From VFZS01 sp964353255 (GTDB lineage Bacteria; Acidobacteriota; Terriglobia; Bryobacterales; Bryobacteraceae), in NCBI GenBank assembly GCA_964353255.1, contig CAYGVJ010000031.1:1-42195 (forward strand): a DNA stretch of 42,195 nucleotides. The letters are read 5' to 3'. Positions 38,889 to 42,195 of this stretch are shown piece after piece. Position numbers and translations under genes: made by a program. Position 1 is the stretch's first letter, and each line of letters opens with the position of its first letter. A model generated the notes under the pieces. The model was not told where the DNA came from. It was given only the letters and a program-made list of their open reading frames with translations, and did not search any database.

Positions 38889-40499
38889 TCAGCGGCTGGC
38901 GTTGGCCTCGTCCAGCAGCAGCGTCTGGTCGGCGGGCACGTTCGCCAGCACCTGCTTCTTCCCGCTCGGCCACTCGATCTCCAAACGCGCGATCGTCGTC
39001 TCGGAGCCCAGCCCAAAGTAGAGCCGCATGTCGCTGGTGCTGAGGTAGCTGCCGGAGGAATTGATCTCCCGAAGCTGCGTGCGGCCGCCGCTGGTCACTC
39101 TCACCTTCGACAGGATGCCGAACCGGTTGCTTTCCCTGCCCCGCGCCCGGATGGCGAGCCAGTGGTTGCGGTTCCCGCCGTCGTTGCGCAACAGCATGGG
39201 CCGGTCGCCGCAGTTGGCCACTACGATGTCCAGGTCGCCGTCGTTGTCGAAATCGCCGATGGCGGCGCCGCGCCCCACGTGCTTGACGCGAAACGCCGGG
39301 CCGCTCTCCGCCGAAATGTCGCGCAGCCGCCCGCCCCCTACGTTCTCGTACAGCAGGTCGGTCTGCTTGTAAGAGAGCTGGGCATCGTAAAGCTCGACGT
39401 TGTCAGTGACGTGCCCGTTCGTGCAGTAGATGTCCAGGTCGCCGTCGTTGTCGAAGTCGAATAGCTTCGTCCCGAACGTCAGCGTCAGGAAGCTGGACTC
39501 CAGCCCCACCTTCAGGGTGACGTCCTCGAACTTCAGCTTGCCCAAGTTGCGGTAGAGCGTATTGTACTCGCGGGAAAAGGCCGTCAGGAAGATGTCGGGC
39601 AGCCCGTCGCCATCGTAGTCGGCGATCTCCACGCCCATGCCGGCCATCGGCTTGCCGTTCATGTCGAAGCCGACGCCGGCGCCGTAGGTCACGTCGGTGA
39701 ACGTCCCGTCGCCCTTGTTGCGGTAAAGGAAGTTGCGGACACCATCGTTGCTGACGAAGATGTCCGGCCAGCCGTCCAGGTCCACGTCGCCGACGACCAC
39801 GCCGAGCCCCTTACCCGCCGGGTTCGCCACACCCGCCTTGCGCGAGACCTCGGTGAAGGCGCCGTCCCGGTTGTTGTGGTAGAGCAGGTCCGGCAGGCCG
39901 TCGAACTGCTGCGGGTCGCAGTACATGCGGTAGCCCTCGCGCTTGTAACCGCAGTACGGCGCGCTCTTGATGTCGTAGTCCAGGTAGCGGACGACGTACA
40001 GGTCCAGCCAGCCGTCGCGGTCATAGTCCAGCCAGGCCGCGCTGCTCGACCAGCCGCCTCCGCCTACGCCGGCCTTGGCGGTCACGTCCGTGAACGTGCC
40101 GTCGCCGTTGTTGTGAAAAAGCTGCCGGTCGCCGTAGCCCCCCACGAAGATGTCCAGGAAGCCGTCGTTGTCGTAGTCACCCACGGCGACGCCGGTCGAG
40201 AACATTCCGCTGCCGGCCACCCCGGCCTTGGCGGTGACGTCCACGAACCTGCCGTTGCCCAGATTCCGGAACAAGATGTTGCCGGGGGAGGGCTTGCCGC
40301 GCGCCAGATTGGCGCCGTTGGAGAAGAACAGATCGATCCAGCCGTCGTTGTCGTAGTCGATCCAGGCCACGCCGGCGCCGAAGGTCTCCGGCATGAGCTT
40401 CTCCTTCGACGCGCCATTCTCGTGCTTGAACGTGGTAAGGCCCGCCTGGGCAGCCACCTCTACGAACTGCACCCGCGGCTCAGGCGCAGATGCGAGCAT
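38889..40499 (-). CDS. CRTAC1-type FG-GAP/VCBS repeat protein with ASPIC/UnbV domain
   Basis: At least 536 residues. Seven Ca2+-binding DxDxDG loops mark a beta-propeller (DYDNDGWIDL, DYDNDGFLDI, DYDRDGWLDL, DVDLDGWPDI, DYDGDGLPDI, DFDNDGDLDIY, DFDNDGDLDIV). The C-terminal about 90 residues are the ASPIC/UnbV domain (NHWLAIRARGRESNR, LYFGLGSETTIARLEIEWPSG). Secreted or surface protein, function unknown. The first ATG leaves no signal peptide, but the codons just upstream, in frame, read LGLPPLIAFMLASA, which does look like one; the true start may be a non-standard codon or hidden by a sequence error. The 53-bp gap to the convergent TPR gene holds an imperfect palindrome, about 38849-38874. 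Confidence 0.85.
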   Translation of the reverse strand: MLASAPEPRVQFVEVAAQAGLTTFKHENGASKEKLMPETFGAGVAWIDYDNDGWIDLFFSNGANLARGKPSPGNILFRNLGNGRFVDVTAKAGVAGSGMFSTGVAVGDYDNDGFLDIFVGGYGDRQLFHNNGDGTFTDVTAKAGVGGGGWSSSAAWLDYDRDGWLDLYVVRYLDYDIKSAPYCGYKREGYRMYCDPQQFDGLPDLLYHNNRDGAFTEVSRKAGVANPAGKGLGVVVGDVDLDGWPDIFVSNDGVRNFLYRNKGDGTFTDVTYGAGVGFDMNGKPMAGMGVEIADYDGDGLPDIFLTAFSREYNTLYRNLGKLKFEDVTLKVGLESSFLTLTFGTKLFDFDNDGDLDIYCTNGHVTDNVELYDAQLSYKQTDLLYENVGGGRLRDISAESGPAFRVKHVGRGAAIGDFDNDGDLDIVVANCGDRPMLLRNDGGNRNHWLAIRARGRESNRFGILSKVRVTSGGRTQLREINSSGSYLSTSDMRLYFGLGSETTIARLEIEWPSGKKQVLANVPADQTLLLDEANASR

Positions 40500-40556
40500 A
40501 AAAGCGATAAGCGGCGGCAGACCAAGCGCACTGAGATGGGCGACCTTCGCCGTTAT

Positions 40557-40581
40557 TCTGACTCCTGACTTCTGACTCCTG
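40557..40581. repeat. Short direct repeat of TCTGACTCCTG type
   Basis: TCTGACTCCTG occurs twice, 14 bases apart, with a related GACTTCTGACT between. It lies between the TonB-receptor stop and the CRTAC1-like gene. Confidence 0.45.
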
Positions 40582-40593
40582 CCCCCTGTCCTG

Positions 40594-42195
40594 TCAGAAC
40601 TCGATCCGGAACTTCAGGTCGATTTGACGATAGCTCTGCTTCTCCGGCTCGTAGTTCGGCCTGGTCCCGGTGAACATGCCGGGATNNNNNNNNNNNNNNN
40701 NNNNNNNNNNNNNNNNNNNNNNNNNNNNNNNNNNNNNNNNNNNNNNNNNNNNNNNNNNNNNNNNNNNNNNNNNNNNNNNNNNNNNTAGCTCTGCTTCTCC
40801 GGCTCGTAGTTCGGCCTGGTCCCGGTGAACATGCCGGGATTGGGGTTCTGGACGTTGGTGTTGATGCCCGAGAAGTGGGGACGGTTGAACAGGTTCGAGA
40901 ATGCGCCGGTGAACGTGGTCCTGAGCCGTTCCGTGATGTGGAAGGTCTTGGCCAGGCTGAGGTGCTGCACCGTGATGCCGTAGCCTTCGAGGCTGTTCTG
41001 GATCGCGTTTCCGAAACGGCCCAGCGGCGGCGGAGCGAAAGCCTTCGGGTTGAACCAATGGTCAATGGTCCGGTCAAAGCCGGAGTACGGATTGGCGATG
41101 GCGTCGGGCAACCCGCCATTGGTGTTGGTGCCAGAGGGATCGGCGGTGGTGCCGCCAGTGGGCAGGGGCGAGTTGTTGTACCCCGGCGTGATATAGGTGG
41201 GCGAGGCGAAGGTGCTGATGAACTGCGTCGTCCATCCGCCGATGACGTGATTCACAACGGCCGGCGCATTCGCCAGGAACCGCCGCTGCCTGCCGAAAGG
41301 CAGTTGCCAGGTCATGCTGGTGACCCAGTAGCGCTCGCGGAAGGCGGAGTCGCGCGCCCACTTGTCGGTGATGGCATACGGATTCTCGGTGTTGGCATAG
41401 TTGTACATGCTCTTCCCCCAGGTGAAGTTCGAGTTGAAGATGAGGGAACCAACGCGCTTCTGGACTTCAGCCTGGAGAGCGTTGTAGCGCCCTTTGCCGT
41501 CGGTCCCGAACACATTGACGTTGTTGAACAAAGAATAGGGCCGCCGGCTCTGGGTGAAGGTGATGGTGCTGGGCTGCGGCTTGTTCATATTGTAGGTGCC
41601 GTAGTTGATCCCGGTGGGACGCCCACCCATATAGGACAGGCGGAGACCGAGGTTGTGGATCTCCCGCTCGAGGGTGAAGCTGAACGACCGCATCGTGCCG
41701 TTGTGGGTATCGAGCGGCCAAACCGTGACGCTCTGGCTGGCCACCGTAGCGGCGCCCAGGCTGGCCGGGAACGGGTTCGGGAACGATAAGCCCAGTGCGT
41801 TGTTGCTGTTGTTGTACGACTCGCCAAACTGGAACGGATCGGACCCCGGCCGGCGGGCCGTGTAACTCCAACTGTCAGTGAATTCACCGTAGCCGCCGCG
41901 GATGACCGTCTTGCTGGTGAGCCGGTAGGCCGCCGAGAAACGCGGCCGGAAGCTCTTCTTGTACCCGGCCGGCACGACCTTTCCTGTGATGATGGGCGTC
42001 GCTCCGATCGCTTTCGCATACAGCGGATGGACTTTGGACGCCGCATCCGGTGGAACGACGATGGATCCGCTCTTCAGGTCGAAATTGTACATCAAGCCGT
42101 CGTCGTAGCTGGCGTTCGCGTAATAATCCCAACGCAGGCCGTAGTCGAGCGTGAGCTTCTGGGTGACTTTGAACGTATCCGCGATGAAGAACCCG
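40594..42195 (-). CDS. Oar-like TonB-dependent receptor (partial; N-terminus beyond window)
   Basis: Outer-membrane beta-barrel, C-terminal about 480 residues once the false gap is removed. Typical barrel strands: VTQKLTLDYGLRWDYYANAS, KKSFRPRFSAAYRLTSKTVIRGGYGEF, RSFSFTLEREIHNLGLRLSYMG, YWVTSMTWQLPFG, LRTTFTGAFSNLFNRPHFSG. The end is RQIDLKFRIEF, with the terminal Phe needed for outer-membrane assembly. This is the large acidobacterial class with an N-terminal carboxypeptidase-regulatory-like domain and plug (not in window). A 100-N run (40686-40785) breaks the frame, but the flanking 55 bp are duplicates, and merging them restores one open frame. Confidence 0.85.
40686..40785. other. Assembly gap of 100 N with duplicated flanks
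   Basis: The 55 bases before (40631-40685) and after (40786-40840) the Ns are identical. This is what a scaffolder leaves when it joins two contigs that overlap by 55 bases without merging them. The true sequence is probably 155 bases shorter here. Confidence 0.9.

Noticed and set aside
39400..40420. Tandem DNA repeat or CRISPR-like array in the CRTAC1-like gene
   Set aside because: The periodic similarity comes from the DxDxDG protein repeats in a coding frame. Spacing and sequence are not CRISPR-like, and no CRISPR array was found in the window.

Overview
The window looks like a scaffold from a high-GC, Gram-negative acidobacterium, probably of the Solibacter/Bryobacter group. I infer this from the LptB/LptC-LptA envelope genes, the CRTAC1/ASPIC protein, the Oar-like TonB receptor, the many secreted hydrolases, a Tat-exported Gfo/Idh/MocA oxidoreductase and the abundant short palindromic repeats. 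A 100-N gap near the right end has the same 55 bp on both sides, so this is a draft, probably metagenomic, assembly. No database search was possible. Names rest on motifs, length and gene order.

Left part (1-14.4 kb). A GlpT-type transporter (cut by the window edge) and an IolG-like dehydrogenase form one operon, divergent from a secreted glycerophosphodiester phosphodiesterase. Next is a conserved housekeeping operon on the minus strand: LptC/LptA-like protein, lptB, rpoN, hpf, rapZ (transcribed right to left, no ptsN). Then come secreted hydrolases (a serine hydrolase with TPRs, an alpha/beta hydrolase, a type-B carboxylesterase) and an alpha/alpha-toroid-like protein.

Middle (14.4-29.5 kb). 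A 145-bp MITE-like element precedes an isolated pduS-pduT pair: a flavin/Fe-S electron-transfer protein and a tandem-domain BMC shell protein with its Fe-S cysteine, but no other microcompartment genes. An active/inactive M16 peptidase pair follows, then an OPT transporter carrying a REP-like insertion inside its coding sequence, a VapBC-like pair, an S15/CocE hydrolase, a YihY-type membrane protein, a Tat-exported Gfo/Idh protein, a small hypothetical and a threonine dehydratase-like enzyme.

Right part (29.7-37 kb). An accessory island lies between two identical tRNA-Val(TAC) genes (80-bp perfect direct repeat). Two decayed tRNA-Val copies lie inside and divide it into three modules: a DUF433/DUF5615 toxin-antitoxin pair; a single-chain MmeI-like restriction-modification enzyme; and a module with a membrane-anchored GIY-YIG protein, a HicB-like scrap, a membrane protein and two 5'-truncated tyrosine recombinases joined head to head. 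This looks like repeated integration at one tRNA gene.

Beyond the island are an RNase H-fold exonuclease, a secreted TPR protein, a CRTAC1/ASPIC protein and a partial TonB-dependent receptor. Two genome-wide habits show in the window: several genes have a -10 box only 6-8 nt before the start codon and no Shine-Dalgarno (candidate leaderless mRNAs), and REP-like palindromes with covarying stems are scattered between, and once within, genes.
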